Shown: in pieces, positions 47,546 through 60,936 of the stretch | Position numbering within the stretch: position 1 is the first letter of the stretch | How the letters are laid out: every line of letters begins with the position of its first letter | Source of the DNA: Planococcus citri | Taxonomy: Eukaryota > Arthropoda > Insecta > Hemiptera > Pseudococcidae | Assembly (NCBI RefSeq): GCF_950023065.1 | Contig: NC_088678.1 | Coordinates: 13,630,580-13,694,579, forward strand | Length of the DNA: 64,000 nucleotides | Direction: 5' to 3' | The notes under the pieces: generated by a model | What the model was told of the DNA's origin: nothing | Seen by the model: only the letters and a program-made list of their open reading frames with translations | Database searches by the model: none | Translations under genes and position numbers: made by a program

Positions 47546-50500
47546 TCCTCAGCAAATCTGGTCTTAAACAGGTCTGATCTGATCAGATCCGATAAAGTCT
47601 CCCCTTTTGGATTTGATCAGATTAGAACAGATACAATCCGATTTATTTAGAATCCTGATAATTATAGGTAATTACATCTGGTCCAGATCACATTGGATCC
47701 AGGAATGTCTAAATCTGATAAGATCTGATCATTTTCCACTGAAAATTTTATATTTTTAATTGACTTTTAGATAATTTTGAAACATTAAAATTACAATTTG
47801 GGTATTGTACAATTTCGATTTTTTTTTTTTTAAAGAATGGCTATTGGAAAATTTTTATTTGAATACTGATCTTTCTTCGTATGAGTAGGCCGTGAGGATT
47901 ATAATAAAAAAAAATTGTTTTAATCTGGAAAAACTGAGAAAATAGCAGTTTTATTTATTTTTTTTTTTGCCAGAAAATTGGCGCTTATAGCTGATTGCTT
48001 TTACTTTTTTGCCTTTTACATTATAGAATTAAATGCATCAATTTACTCATGAAATACAAGAAAATTCATAGATTTCTTCCGATTTGACTATTTTACTCGC
48101 AATAGAACATTCAAGAAGTCAAAAAGCGACGTAAAAAAATTGTTGAAATTTTGAACCTTAATTTTCTTTAAATTTTATTAAACTGTTTTCATCCCTGATT
48201 TCACTCCTTATTCATCCCCTTTTCCTTCAACCACACCATACAAACTACATACTGCCAAATTCAACATTTCGTACAATTTATCGCGCACTGTTCTGGTAAC
48301 TTTGTCTATGAAACGTGATTCAGACCAAAATCTTGCTTCTGTCCCGAGAGATGTCGCTCAACTTCGAATTACAAACACCCACTACATGAACGAAGTCGAA
48401 CACACTTCGTTCTCGCATAGTAAAATCAGAACAAAATTTCAGCCCTCATTTGTTCAAATAAAACCAGTAGATAGGTACCTCTACCTACTTATATTATCTC
48501 GAAAATTTTATTATTGACATTTTAACCCCCTGCAGTACACTTCTCAGCTCGAATTAATTTTCGCCTTTTTTATTTTTGTTTTGAGGTCGTCTACTACATA
48601 TATTGCAGGCAATATGGCATTTGAATAAACTAATCCCTTCCTTATTTTTTGAGCTTTCTAAAGCGTGAAAAACGAAACGAAAAAACTTTTAATAAAAGTA
48701 ATCATCGAAACACCAAATTCAAAAAATAAGTACGAGATAACTTCTATAATCTTTTTTCGAGTGCGAACACCTACAACAGATTATATAAGTAGTTAGATAC
48801 CCCTACTTACCTTTTCGGAACTGAAAAAAAATCTATAATTCATCATCACCATTAGTAAAAATTTTATATAGAAACCAAATATATACTTTGAAAGTAGGTA
48901 CGGTACGTGGTTTTTGAACATATAACCTACCCATACAGAAGGGTACCTAAATAGCATCGGTAGTATATTTTAGCGGTTATTGAAGAAAAAAAAACCACCA
49001 ACTCATCTGAGTAAAGGCTAAGGATAAGGAAAGCGAAAAAAAGCTCGTATTGTAAAAAAAAAAACTTTCATCGTTATCTGAAAGTTGTGTGCAGAGAAAG
49101 TTATCTCATTGAATTCATATTGTGAAATTTTGGAAAGCTCGATGTGTTGTATCTATATCTGTACATCCTTATATGGTACTATGGGAAAGAAAAAGTGTTA
49201 CTTTCTCGTAGCTCGGCGCGTATTTGGTGGAAATCTGTCCTTTGGGCATTTTATCGCTGGAAAATGTTGCAAGCTGTAAGTTTAACGCTTTTGAAAATAA
49301 ATTAACGATAAGTTCGGTTTGTAAACTTCATAACGTAGAAATAATATCGATACTCACACACACGTGACCTTTGTTACCTTATATACCAAGGAATACGAAT
49401 TCCTCGGGTATCCCTCGAGGCAACGGATAAAATCACGTCTGTATTCATTAAAGGTACTGAAAAACTTTCCATTTAAATGATTACAAATTTTCGTCGCTCT
49501 CGAGAAAAAAAGGTCAAGTATAGAGCTCGAACGAATCGTGTAGTTTGAAATAGAAAAAAATTGCCATAAATTGTGCGTGTGTGTTGACTCATGTCGCGTG
49601 TGTTTCTGCAGACACGTAGGGTATAGCAAATGAGGAAAATTTCACCAATACAGGTACCTCTATACACAGGTACGAGTATAAGCTTCTTATACAGCGAAGA
49701 GCTAATTAATCGCGTAATTTTGCTAGAATGTTTTTACGCATCGATGATTTTATATCGAATGCGGATTTATACGTATTACCTACCTGTGTACCTTCGAATA
49801 CGACCAGAAAAGGCTAAAAGGCTCCTTTTTTGTTGCGTAAATCATCGCAACGATATGGCACATGGTGCCGAATAAGGCGTACTTTTAATATCTACAATAT
49901 ACGGATGATGAGGGAAAAAAAGGGTTATAGTTTTTTTTTTTTTTCACTCTCTTCATCTGTAGGTAGCAAAAAAACAATGTAAAATGATTTCTATCCAGGC
50001 GGTTATTAGCTTTTATGGTATTTATATAAATTAATAGCCTAATGGGAATAACTTGGAGTGTTTAAGGTCACCGGTTGACGTAAGCAGCAGCGATCGAGTT
50101 GTCTAGTGTGCCAAAATAATGCCTATGAAATAACGTATTACTCGAAAAATTATCGATATAAATGTAATTTTTACATCGATGTCGTCGCGTTTGAATTGAA
50201 ATTTATGTGTCGTAATAAAAGATTTTTGTTCGGTTTATTTGTTTAATCAATTTCGTGTCGTATCTGTCGCTGTGGTCGCTTTCTACTCGTAAATGTGTTA
50301 GGTTACAGCTTTGCATGGGCTTGGCAGAAATTTTCACCCTGTGGAACTTTCAAGGATGCGTACAATTAGAGAAAAAGGACGATTCTATCAAACTTGTACG
50401 AAAATTTATACCGTATTGTCATCCATCTATGCCAAATTACAACTTTTTTTCCACCAACGAGGCAGATAAAAGCGAAAAAAAATATTACGTGATTTTGGCC

Positions 50501-51662
50501 ACGCATTGATCAATATATATATAAAAATGTATACGAGTTCGAGTTCGGACTATGTGGACAGGTATATGGGACTCGACCAATACAATACGAGTAAGAGGGG
50601 AAAAAAATTTCCTCGAGTATAGAGAAAGAGAATTTGGGTTAAACGAGATGTTAAACGCGGAGAAATTACTATCACAACGCGTGTTTGTAAATAATAGAGA
50701 AAATCGACGTATACTATTAATACGCCTCGTAAACGATTATTTTAAGATCACCAGACATTGACTTGGGTGTTTGGATAAACGTTAAAATAACACGGTAGCC
50801 AGGAGTTGTAGTTGGGAATTTAACGCGTATTATTCCGTATATAACAATCGACTTTAGTATACGAGAAATTGCAGTACCCTTTTGTTTTAATGCGCATCGA
50901 GATTCGGCGGAGGGGGATTTTGCTAAATGACTCGGTCGTTTGGAAAATTCGAGCAGCCAGCTCAAAGCGTAAAGCTCGACGAGAGCGAATAATGAGCAAT
51001 ATTTTTATTCTCGAAAGGGGAAATTACCCGACTGTATACGTAGTGAAAGGTCAAAAAACCAGCACGTGTATTCCGAAGTTATCAGTGGTTAATGTAGATG
51101 AAGAAGAATTTTTTCTGGTGAGGTTGAATTTTTTCAGCTCGTTGGGGCGACATTTTCTCTAGAATGTGGGCATCGAAGAGGCTTAAGGAAGGTGGCAACT
51201 GGCTTACAACAAAGACCGTTGTGGACTAATTTTAGGTCGCTGATTTCAAATACCTACATATGACAACAGTTCCACTCGTTTTGTGGACCATTTCCCATGA
51301 ATTATGAAGGATTTTTAATTTTTTTCAGCTTTAGTTTTCTCAAAATATTCTTTTCAAATTTTTATCAGCTTCTGCCTTCTTAAAATCTGGATTATTTCAA
51401 TCCTTTTCAAATTTTTTTTAGCTTCAGATATTTAAAAATCTGGATTTAATCTCATATTTTCAATCCTTTTAGCATTTTTTGCAGCTTCAGATTCCAACGA
51501 AGTGAAATCCTCAGAATTTGACCCAAAAAAGCTCAACTATGAAAGTTATAGGAAAAATCAAATAAAAAATGATCGAACACTTGCTATATAGTGTTTCAAA
51601 TGTAAATTATTCAATTTATTTGAAAAAATATGCATAAACGCCTTTTTTTGGGGTGTCTAAAG
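47546..51662. other. long stretch without assigned genes
   Basis: 47546-47730 is rich in GATCTGATC-type words. 48200-51200 is CpG-containing, non-repetitive and host-like, with TACCTACC words. Open frames to about 97 codons (50869-51162) show no domain. 51300-51560 is AT-rich with TTTTCAGCTTC repeats. Confidence 0.35.
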
Positions 51663-51664
51663 TA

Positions 51665-51876
51665 CAGGGTGCCCAGAAATATCGAGCACCCCTAAAAAAA
51701 GTTTTCTACTAAAATACTTCGGTTGGTCACAGTGAATGATAATAATGATAGCACATGATTGGTTGTTGGACTGGAGAGATAACGTTCCATCAATCATATC
51801 CATCAATTTCACGTTGCCAACTTATATTTTCAATGAAAAACTTTCTTAGGGGTGCTCGATATTTCTGGACACCCTG
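51665..51876. mobile_element. 212-bp Tc1/mariner-type MITE
   Basis: Ends CAGGGTGCCCAGAAATATCG plus AGCACCCCTAA, inverted at the right with one or two differences. TA duplication at 51663-51664 and 51877-51878. No coding capacity. Confidence 0.85.
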
Positions 51877-51878
51877 TA

Positions 51879-52341
51879 GAAGGCTCTAATAAAGGGTTCA
51901 AAATCACAAACATAGAGGGAGCTTAATTTAACTTTTTTTATCTAGATAATTGAATATATACCTTAAAACGTTACGTTTGGCTCAAATCGCAGGTTTCTAC
52001 TTTTCTAGGGGTTTCCAAAGTATTGAAATTACGAAAAATTGGAAAATAAGATTTTGTTGAGCTCAAAATTTGGTAGGATGGAGGTCTTTCAGATATGTAC
52101 TGATAAACTGTAAAAAGCTTTTTAGTGGGGTTAAAAGGGTAGGTTTAAAATGGTGGTTCCAAAATTTTCCAAAAATTGACCTCCCTCAATTTCTGTCCCC
52201 GAGGGTCGAAAATAGAAAAATCACCTCGCAGTTTATTGAGTTCAAACTGATATTTTATTTTACGCTAAAAAAAGGGTTTAAAAATAATATTCAGTGGTTC
52301 CTAAAATTCTTTTTTTTAATTCACAACTTTGGGAACCCCTG
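51879..52341. other. AT-rich stretch without assigned genes
   Basis: A 109-codon plus frame (52070-52399) has no recognisable domain and crosses the next repeat. Nothing else seen. Confidence 0.35.
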
Positions 52342-52937
52342 GTTGCGGAATGATACTGATACCGAAAAACCAATACCGGCAAAACCGCCTAATTTTTGAA
52401 AAAAATTGAAAAAACTGAAAACCGATACCAATAAGTTGACAAATGAAAAACTGATTTATAAAATACCAATCTAATTTTCAAAATTGGTACAAATACCGAA
52501 AACCAATAGCGAAATTATTTTAAAATCTGTATTTCGGTACTCATTTTTTCATATTTCTGCAAATGAAACAATTCCAACATCAAATAAAATGAGTTTATTC
52601 ATTTCAATGATGACTTTTCTTGGTTGATTTTCCTCTCATTTCATTCTCATTTCAACTTTTATGCTACTACTCTCTCAATTTCTGAATTTCAAGCCAAAGT
52701 GTTCTGCAATTAGCTTGATTTTTAACATTTTCAACTTGTATTGCTGTCATGTTGGTAAAATACCAATACCGAAACCAAAAACCAAAATAAAATCCACCAA
52801 AATTGGAAAAACCGATACCGAAGACTGAAATTTTGAGGTAGAAATTGATGAAAACTGAAAACCAATACCGTTTTAGTCACCGCATTTGAAATGCCAATAC
52901 CACGTACCGATACCATTTTGTTTTATTGTTCCGCAAC
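52342..52937. mobile_element. short-TIR element rich in AATACCGA words
   Basis: Ends GTTGCGGAA and TTCCGCAAC, bounded by CCTG on both sides (52338-52341 and 52938-52941). The ends are filled with direct ACCGATACC / CCAATACCG words. Short TIRs make the call tentative. No coding capacity. Confidence 0.5.
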
Positions 52938-53142
52938 CCTGCTGATATTCCGCATATTCTTTTCAAAAAGTTAGAACATTTAACTTAGTTTAGAGATGAT
53001 AAGAAACTTTCCACAAAAAGGTTTTGCTAACTTAAAATTGGAAATTTATAAAGAAAAGTAGTTGAAAAACTTGTAAATTGTGGGAAAATTATAAAAAAAA
53101 CTTTCAATTTTTTGAAAAAATTCATGATTTTCATTTTTTTGA

Positions 53143-53225
53143 GAGAATATTCTCCTAGCATTTGAGAATATTCGCAAATATGTGGGAATATTCTCAGATT
53201 ATGCGCATTGAGAATATTCTCAGGC
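53143..53225. repeat. GAGAATATTCTC repeats
   Basis: GAGAATATTC recurs four to five times in about 80 bp as a palindromic word. Each GAATATTC resembles a minimal heat-shock element pair, but an AT-rich repeat origin is more likely. Confidence 0.5.
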
Positions 53226-53748
53226 CAACACTAATGACGTGAGTCATTGTACTAAGAGTTCTTGCCCATCTGATGAGATCTTTCGCCATTTTCTTGAGAT
53301 TAGCAGCTGCTTTGTACCATTTTTGGCAATATTCCAAAGCAGTGTTTTGTGCTCTAGAATCCCAATATCTTGCTAGGAATTTTTCTTTTAATTCCTCGAA
53401 TGTGTTGGCTTCAGATGCGTCACAACTCCAAGCTTCCATGTCTGATGTATGGACTTGCGCGCTTTCACAACATTCATGTGTGCAAAATACTTATTTCTCA
53501 AATTCTCGGATACATTTGTACTCATGCAGGTGGAACTTTCTTTTGTCATTGAAATAAATTCCAGCATTCTTGACCGTTACTGGGTGTACTGTCATAAGTT
53601 TACCTTGAAGTCTGAGTTGTGAACTGCTCGAGCTTGGAGCAGGGGATTCTATACATCGCTGATGGAGGTTTTGAACACTTCGTGCCATATCTTTGCTTTT
53701 TGAATCGCAAATTGCTCGTTTTGAATCGCAACTGACAATTTCTTTCAA
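53194..53748 (-). pseudogene. retrotransposon Gag-like relic
   Basis: From 53748 the minus-strand frames read KRKFHLHEYKCIREFEKY, a possible N-terminal Gag helix. After a frame break near 53490 they continue with TFEELKEKFLARYWDS and KMAKDLIRWARTLSTMTHV. The pattern W ... TFEE-K-x-FL-x-YW followed by a Q-rich helix and an M-x-L helix is common in arthropod LTR-element Gag proteins. No LTR or pol was found beside it. The family (Ty3 versus BEL/Pao) is open. Confidence 0.45.
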
Positions 53749-53896
53749 AAATCACCACTATATGCCTCTGGTGTTTTTTGTCATTGTTTCCAGAGATGGG
53801 CAAATTTTCTAAATTGTAAACAGGGACATACTGAAAAAAAAAAAGTAAAACATATGCACAATTTTTTTGAAAAATTTTTGCTTTCCTTTCTTTCAA

Positions 53897-54129
53897 GGAG
53901 GTGGTTTGCTTTCAATTTTGTATAATCATATAATTTGAAGTATTTTCAGAAAATTACCTCAAATTTTGATTTTTTTCAAGCTTAAAATTCTGATTTTGCC
54001 CACGCCCCAGCAAAATCCTGGCTATATGTCACTGATCTACGTTGTGCTGTATAAGTTTTGTGGTTGAAAATAGAGAGTCCAACATCAATTTCAATTGAGT
54101 TAATTTACAATCAGGGGTGTACTGAAGGT
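53897..54129. other. unassigned AT-rich stretch
   Basis: Short gap between the Gag-like relic and the LINE relic. Nothing recognised. Confidence 0.3.
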
Positions 54130-55470
54130 TAGATCAGAGGAAAAGTTCCCTCCAGCTCTCTCTATTTAGGGCGCACCTGATGCAAACTGGGAAGCTGCAT
54201 CCAATGGCTTTCCTAATGGAGTCTGTCCATCTTGTGGGGATCATCCTCGTCCTCTTGTTTCCTCAACCTTGCCTTGGATGAACAGTGACTCCATGGCATC
54301 TGCCCTTGTGACATGCCCAAAATATGTATTTGAGGATTCTGCTGAGTACCACTACTGACAATCTTTTCCAGACACCGATTTCCCCCAGGACAGACACGTT
54401 GGTCCTTGTCTCTGTCCAGGGGATCCAAAGCATTCTCCTCCAGCACCACATCTCAAGAGCATCAATTTTTCTTCTGTCTCAGTCACATACTGTCCAAGTT
54501 TCTGAAGCGTAGAGAAACACAGAGAAAACTGGAGCATTTACCAGCCTTATCTTCAGAGCCTTGCTCACTGCTGTGTCTGACCATATCTTCTTTAGATGAG
54601 ACATGGCGCTTCTTGTAATCTGCACTCTGCATCTTTCTCGGCTTCACTGCCTCCTTTGTTATCCATAATGGATCCCAGGTATACAAACTGACTCACAACT
54701 TTGATGCCCTCAATTTCCTGTATTTCCAACGAGTTGTTTTCAGGCTGGTCCACAATCATGATCTTCGTCTTTGCTTTATTTATTAGCAGCCCATATTTTG
54801 CGCTGACCTCTTCCAGACATTTCAGAAAACTGGTCATATATTCGACACTTGAGGCAATGCGGGTGGTGTAGTCAGCGTAGTGAAGATTTGACATTCTCAC
54901 ACCTCCAATTGCTACTCCTCCCTGCCACTGAGCTGAGCTGTCTTCATTGGTGCTTTCTGATACAATTAATTGCAACGTTTCACGAATTATATATTCTCCA
55001 TACAGATTAAACAAGAGTGGGGATAGAATGCAGCCCTGTTGTACTCCTCTCTCTGGGTGGAATTTCTCCGATGTTGTCTCTCTGTTGATTCGGACATTTG
55101 CCATTCGAAAACTGATGCGTTCTTTTTAACACCCTGTAGTGTGTAATGAGTAGATCGAAGGTCTTGTAGGTAGTGCGTTGTGTTCGTGGAAGTCCCACCA
55201 ACACTTTAGTAATAATATAGTTTTCCCCCCGCTATGTCACTGCAGAAAAAAAATTCATTTTCATTTGAAAAAATTTTCGTTTGTGCAAATCGGAATACTA
55301 ACTTATGCCGACCCCTGTATAATTGTTTTATCAGCCACACCAGATGTATTGGGGCACCCATCTCAAGTAGAATTCTCCACAGTTCTTGCCATTGTACACA
55401 GTCAAAAGCTTTCTTGTAATCCACAAAACACAGCCCAGTATGCACATTGTATGGACATGATATCAAAAAA
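54130..55470 (-). pseudogene. RTE-type LINE relic (RT and C-terminal region)
   Basis: On the minus strand, 55466-55300 gives GLCFVDYKKAFDCVQWQELW and LLEMGAPIHLVWLIKQLYRG. 55104-54592 then gives ERGVQQGCILSPLLFNLYGE, NLHYADYTTRIASS, GLLINKAKTKIMIVDQ and FVYLGSIMD. This is the RT block of RTE/BovB-like LINEs: motif A FVDYKKAFDCV, motif B GVxQGCxLSP, motif C YADD. Motif C has become YADY, so the second catalytic Asp is lost. Broken frames to about 54130 give the usual C-terminal words (WCWRRMLWIPW, GHVT-like, DGQTP-like). An insertion at about 55110-55305 separates motifs A and B. The endonuclease end is missing. Confidence 0.8.
55110..55305. mobile_element. small insertion inside the RTE RT
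   Basis: About 190 bp breaks the RT between LYRG and the motif-B region. CACCCTGTA near 55131 and CCCCTGTATAA near 55311 suggest CAGGG-type ends, but they are not a clean inverted pair. Exact limits uncertain. Confidence 0.4.
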
Positions 55471-58400
55471 CGCTATTTTTATCTAGTAGAAAAGGTTGAC
55501 TGATTAAATTGAATGAAGAAAAATGATTCGAATCAAAAACACAAATCGTTGAAATTTTCGAATCACGAGTTAGTTACTTACTACTTAATTTTGGCGATTC
55601 GAACGGCGCGGTGTGTGATTCGAATCATGCTCACTCCTGGAAACAGCCCTAGTGACAAAATATGAGAGTGTTTCCGCTAGCGACTTTTTAGGACCACTTC
55701 GCTATAGCGTTTCCGCTAGCAGATAGCGAAAACGCTCTACAAGGTATGCTATTCACTGTAGGGGGTAATGTGTAGCTGGAACATGTAACCAAACAAAAGA
55801 AAAATATTCCTTTTGTGACAAAACTACAACCACAATTAACAGAAATACGAATGTGTAGGCTAGGCGCCTAGGTAGTATGTTGTAGTTGCACAGAAAAGTC
55901 ATTATCTCCCCCTTACACTCCAACTGACGAGTGATGGAACCTGTTTTCTTCTCTACTTTCTCTGGGATGTTTAGTTTGGTTCTTGCTGATCTCCTCCTAC
56001 CCCGCGTATCTGGTACTGATGTAGGGATGTTTGTCAACTTCATTTACAGGAGTACACCACTAGTGCAGGTTTAGAAATTGGTATTAGATTAAGCATATAT
56101 GGCAATCGATCCTTGTTCAGGGAGGTAATTTTTTTTTATCAATTTTGAGAAATTTATCCACCAAAACATATGTATGTGTAGCCAATAATTTTCCAAAATT
56201 TTTGAGATGTGTTTGAACAGTATGTGATATGTTTATGATAGTGAAATATTTTTTTAAAAAAGAAATTGATCATTTGTGAAACATTTCTAGCAAAAAGAAA
56301 AACATGCTGCTTTTCATGGGTTTCTGAAACTGAAAGTGCTTCACACTAAAAAAAAGATATGTACTTACTTAATCGCATACCTAAGCACATATATCCACAC
56401 AATCATTAAGAGGAAAATACAAGCAATTTGGGGTACATAGCAGTCAAAATTTTTAGGTGTTTTTGAGTCAAAAACAATCTTCAAATTTTAGTCCCAAAAA
56501 ATTGTAATAAATGGACAACAGTTTTACTTGAATTTAAAGGCACACAAAATCCTCACAAAAAAAGGATAGAGCTTTGAAATTCGCATTATCGGCTAATTCC
56601 TAATTCCTTGGATTTTTTAGTCAGAAAACTGTAATTTTATTTTATCCAAAACTAAAGACTCAATAAATAAAATTTTTCAGGGAGGGAGATGGAAAAAAAT
56701 GAAATTTTTCAACTCTGTTGAATGAAGCATCAAAATTAAAGTTTTTCAACCTTCTAAATTTAAATCCATTTTAGAATTAATTATTTAATTCAAGTTCCTT
56801 TTCGCGAAAAATTCAACAGCAAAACGTTAAAAGATGTTTTCGTAGCTAAACTATTCCAAATTCTAACATGCATCACAAAAACGCCAGCGAAAAAGCGAAA
56901 TGCTGAAGTAAATTAATACCTGAAATAGCGTTTTCACTTTTCGCTCTCAAAAATGCCAGCGTTTTCGCTTTTCGCCCACAAAAATGCTCTGTGATAAAAA
57001 CTGGCAGTAGCGTTTTCGCTATCCGCTGTCATTTCCGCCATGTGAAAAGAACTCCAGATAGCGTTTTTAATGGCGAAAAGCGAAAACGCTAGCGACTTTT
57101 TAGGACAAACTAGCTATCCGCCAGCGTTTTCGCTAGCGGATTGCGTTTTTCGTTGTCAATTGGGAGGTAATGTAAATAGTTTTATGATGTGGCTCTCTCT
57201 CCTTTTTCACAGAATTTTCAATCAATTGGTAAAATATGTAATTGGGTAAAATAATTCTCATTTCATTTCCTAATTTTTTTTTCATCTCTTTCCTCAAGAA
57301 GTTCACTCCCAGCTCGTCTTACTAGTCTAATCATTTCGAATGAAAGTGAAATCGTTGTTTTAAAAATGCAAGATAACATTTACCTACCTAATTAACAAAA
57401 ATATCGTTGGTTAAAATAGATTTAAAACACAATTAAATTTCAATTCATTTCTGTTTTTTTTTTTTTTTTTTTAATGAACTTTTTAAGGTTAATGTTTCAA
57501 GCATTTTAAATTTTCTAGTAAGACGTATTTAATGACTTTTTTTTTTTTTTTTTACAAAATTTTGAACATTTGTACTTATCCACTGCGTGAAAAATAATAC
57601 CAAATGAATATTCCAGATACTTACCCTAAAGAAAAATCAGATCATAAGAATTCAATTTTAATTAATTCCAAAGCACCAGAAGTTAGCAAAAGTTTAAAAT
57701 ACCTCTGCAGAATAATTCATTTAAATCGATTTAAATCACCTTCCAAATTTATTTTTCACTCGAAAAACCGTAATAAATTGGCTACCTTGATCGATTGAAA
57801 GCTGCTTTTTCCTCTCGTAGGTAGAGATAGGCCCACTTGTTGAAGATTATCTACGTAATTTGCAAGTTTATTCGAGAAATCGCCTGGTCCTTTAAACGAC
57901 CACCTCTACTCTAATCACGGATAAAAAATTCAAATCTCGGTGTCCTTAATTTAAAAAGGTCTCGAAACGAGGGATTTTGTTATTAGAAATGAATTTATTT
58001 CGCAGAATATTTTCCATTAGTTTATTTTAAGCGAGGATTGTCCGTATACCTTTTTGCGGTCGGTAGTCGCCCGAAGTCTAGAACGAATTTGGTGGCTGAG
58101 ATTACTCAACTTTTCTCTCGGTTGATTTTCCTATAGTTAGTTGTACTTTTGCGATTGGTTTGTTTATTAATTTGGAATTCGAGACATTTTTTTTGCGATT
58201 TGTTTAGTTTCAACTTTTTTTGCATGCCCCCCCCCCTGTTGTGGATATAAAGTTTGAATGATCGTATTTAATTACCAGACTGAATTTTTTTTTGCACCAA
58301 ACGTGGTAATTTAATTGCAGATTGTTGAATCGTAGTTTTTTACTCACGTCTTCTGTCGTAATTTTCTTCTGATAAAGTTGCAAAATTTAATGCCTTACTC

Positions 58401-60936
58401 GATGCTGAGAATTTTCAGAAACACTGATAAAAAAATTTTTACGAGAAACTCGCCACTGTATAAAGTTTTAGAAGTAATTAATTTTGATCCCTTTGAAAAA
58501 AAAAATTACAAACTTTTCACATTTTTATGTCATTTTTTTTTTTACGAAGGTACCTACTCATTTAATTACGCAATTGAAATGATGCCTTTCTTCCTTCCTC
58601 TCATGCTTTACTGGCTGTGGAAATGAAATTTCGAATTTATCGCGTATAAGAACGTGTATTTTAGTCCAGCTAAAAATATCTGTTCGCGATGGTCGATAGT
58701 CTGGCTTAGGCTGTTAATTGGCAGGAAGTGCCTACGCGTATATAGGAAAAGGAACACTTAGTGAATTGATTTCAAGACCTTTTCCATTTGGTATTTTGGG
58801 TGTTAAATTATTGAAACCCGTTTGACCACGTCGGTACTCTTGCTAATGGCTTCTTGGGAAGCGAACAGTGCTAGTAGGTACTCGTATTTTGGTATCTAAT
58901 TTATTCGATACAACTAGTGGGCCTTTTCCGAACCATAAATTAAATTTATCGCGACCGATTCACGTCACACAGTTTCACCGTGATCATTGCTCGGCTATAC
59001 GAGCTGTTAAAACTATACGCCAATTCAAAGGTATCGTAATGGAAATTCACGCTAATACTTGGTCGATCGACCGTATAAAATACGATTAAAATGCCTGCTA
59101 TTCGAGCTTTTTTCTCGTGCAGCCAAATATTCGCACAATACGATGCGAAAATATCTTGTTAACGTGCGTCGGTATCCGATTTCCAGTCGGTTGTATAAAA
59201 AGAGCGTCGGAAAACGATTTTAGAAAAATTGCGCATTACTTTTAATTAAACCGAGGATCCCAGCCCCCCTCATCTTTAGCCATGTCTTACCCTCGTGTTC
59301 TGCAGTATATGGTGAATCCGAATATCTTACGATCACGTTCGAACATATCATAAAAGCTGTCTCGAAACACATTATGAAACTCATCGTTCACAATCACGCC
59401 GAGCTATTCTTTTTTCGCCACAAAGAAACTTTTTCCATTGTTCGAAGAGCTTATTGAAAAGCTGTTTTAAAAACTATTCGCCGAGCCGACTGTACTCACA
59501 AGACCACGACCGGTGGGGCGAAACTTTGCCAAGCTTAAAAAACTTCTTTGTGCTGGGCTATATAATTGCCAAAACAATCTCGTTCTTCATTAGCCTTGCT
59601 TTTTTCTCCAAGCTATACACTGTGAATACGTGAAAAGCTGCCACATACTCTCATACTCATTCGTAGGTACTCGTATCCATTAAATTTTCCTTGGTTTTTA
59701 ATTCGCGAATATTACTCCCACATGATTCGTGTTCGTACACATACCACACCTGAAGCAACTGAAAGTGAAATTTCTAAATTCTAACACGTGTTTTTATCGA
59801 GAACATCGATACCTATGGAAAAAATTCCATCGGTAATCCTCGTTGATCCGTTTCTAAATTGGTACTACATCCCAAGGTATTATCGACCACTCGTCTGAAA
59901 AATTTATTTTTAACTCAGCACCTTTTTTTTCTCTTTTTTTTCACGTTCATCGTTCGCGTTTTTAAATTTATACGTATTGGGGAAATTATCGCACGATTGC
60001 GGATTATAAAGTGAAAATGTACCCTTTAATATGTATTTTCCTGTCGCGTCGCCTCGTTAAGTGTTTCGAGAGTCGAGAGCTCCGCAGACACCTATTTTTT
60101 TTTTGCTTGGGTTCTCTTTTTAATGTACTACGACCTCGTATTTGATGACTTTTAATGGTTCGAGTTGCCAAAAGTTCACGACCGTAATAATCGTAATTTT
60201 AAAAACACTTGAAATTTGACTATTTCGCCAACTGCGGTTTATAAAAGTGATGAATGTAATGAGCGAGGTGGTTTTTTTTTTTCAGCGAGAACTTTTCCCC
60301 AGTGGTGTCTCGAGTTGCGGCTTTTCTACCCGTAGTTGAATTACTATCTTTGAGAAAATATTTTGGCCGAGGATCAAATTTCATTTGGGTGAATTTTTAT
60401 AAACCGCAGAAGGGTGGGAGGGGGTAGGGCAGATGGTACTTTTTAAATTATTGTTTGATTAGATTATAATTTATAAGGTCTAGACTTACGAAGGGGTCTT
60501 TTGATCGTGGTTTAGTGTTGAAATGGAGGACAACAAGAAGAGGAGACATTTTTGGACTTTTTGGCAAATTTTTATTTTTCAAAAATGACAAAAAGAAGGT
60601 GTTTTTTTCAAATTATTAATTATTGAGGTGAACTATTCCAGTATATCTTTCTTTGGTAGCTGAGTGATTCAACGGATAGAATTTCCAAAATTAGATTGGG
60701 TACGTACTTGTAGTTCAAAATTCACCTTGAAAATTTTAAATTGGAAATTTAAAAGAGGAATCAAAAATTATCATGGAGAATAAGCATTTCAGAATAAAAT
60801 TCCGCAGAAAGAAAAGTTGAGAGAAAAAAATGTTCATTTTCCAAGGTTCAGTACTGTATTAAACTTTAGATGGGAGGTTGTTCAAGCTTTCAAATGAAAC
60901 TGCTCAATCAAAATACAATCATCAGTGGCCTTTTTT
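55471..60936. other. long stretch with a spaced direct repeat, no genes assigned
   Basis: 55675-55740 and 57085-57150 share GCTAGCGACTTTTTAGGAC and AGCGAAAACGCT-type words. Between them lies a minus frame (55753-56043) with a hydrophobic stretch, of unknown nature. 57600-60400 is CpG-containing host-like DNA. Frames such as 58868-59089 lack support. Confidence 0.35.
55675..57150. repeat. spaced direct repeat with AGCGAAAACGCT words
   Basis: Copies at 55675-55740 and 57085-57150, about 66 bp and roughly 75% alike. Further AGCGTTTTCGCT and GCGAAAAGCG words occur at 56880-57090. They could be ends of a decayed element of about 1.5 kb. Confidence 0.45.

Noticed and set aside
60650..60720. tRNA-like A-box (GGTAGCTGAGTGATTCAACGG)
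   Set aside because: No matching B-box or cloverleaf; not supportable as a tRNA or SINE.
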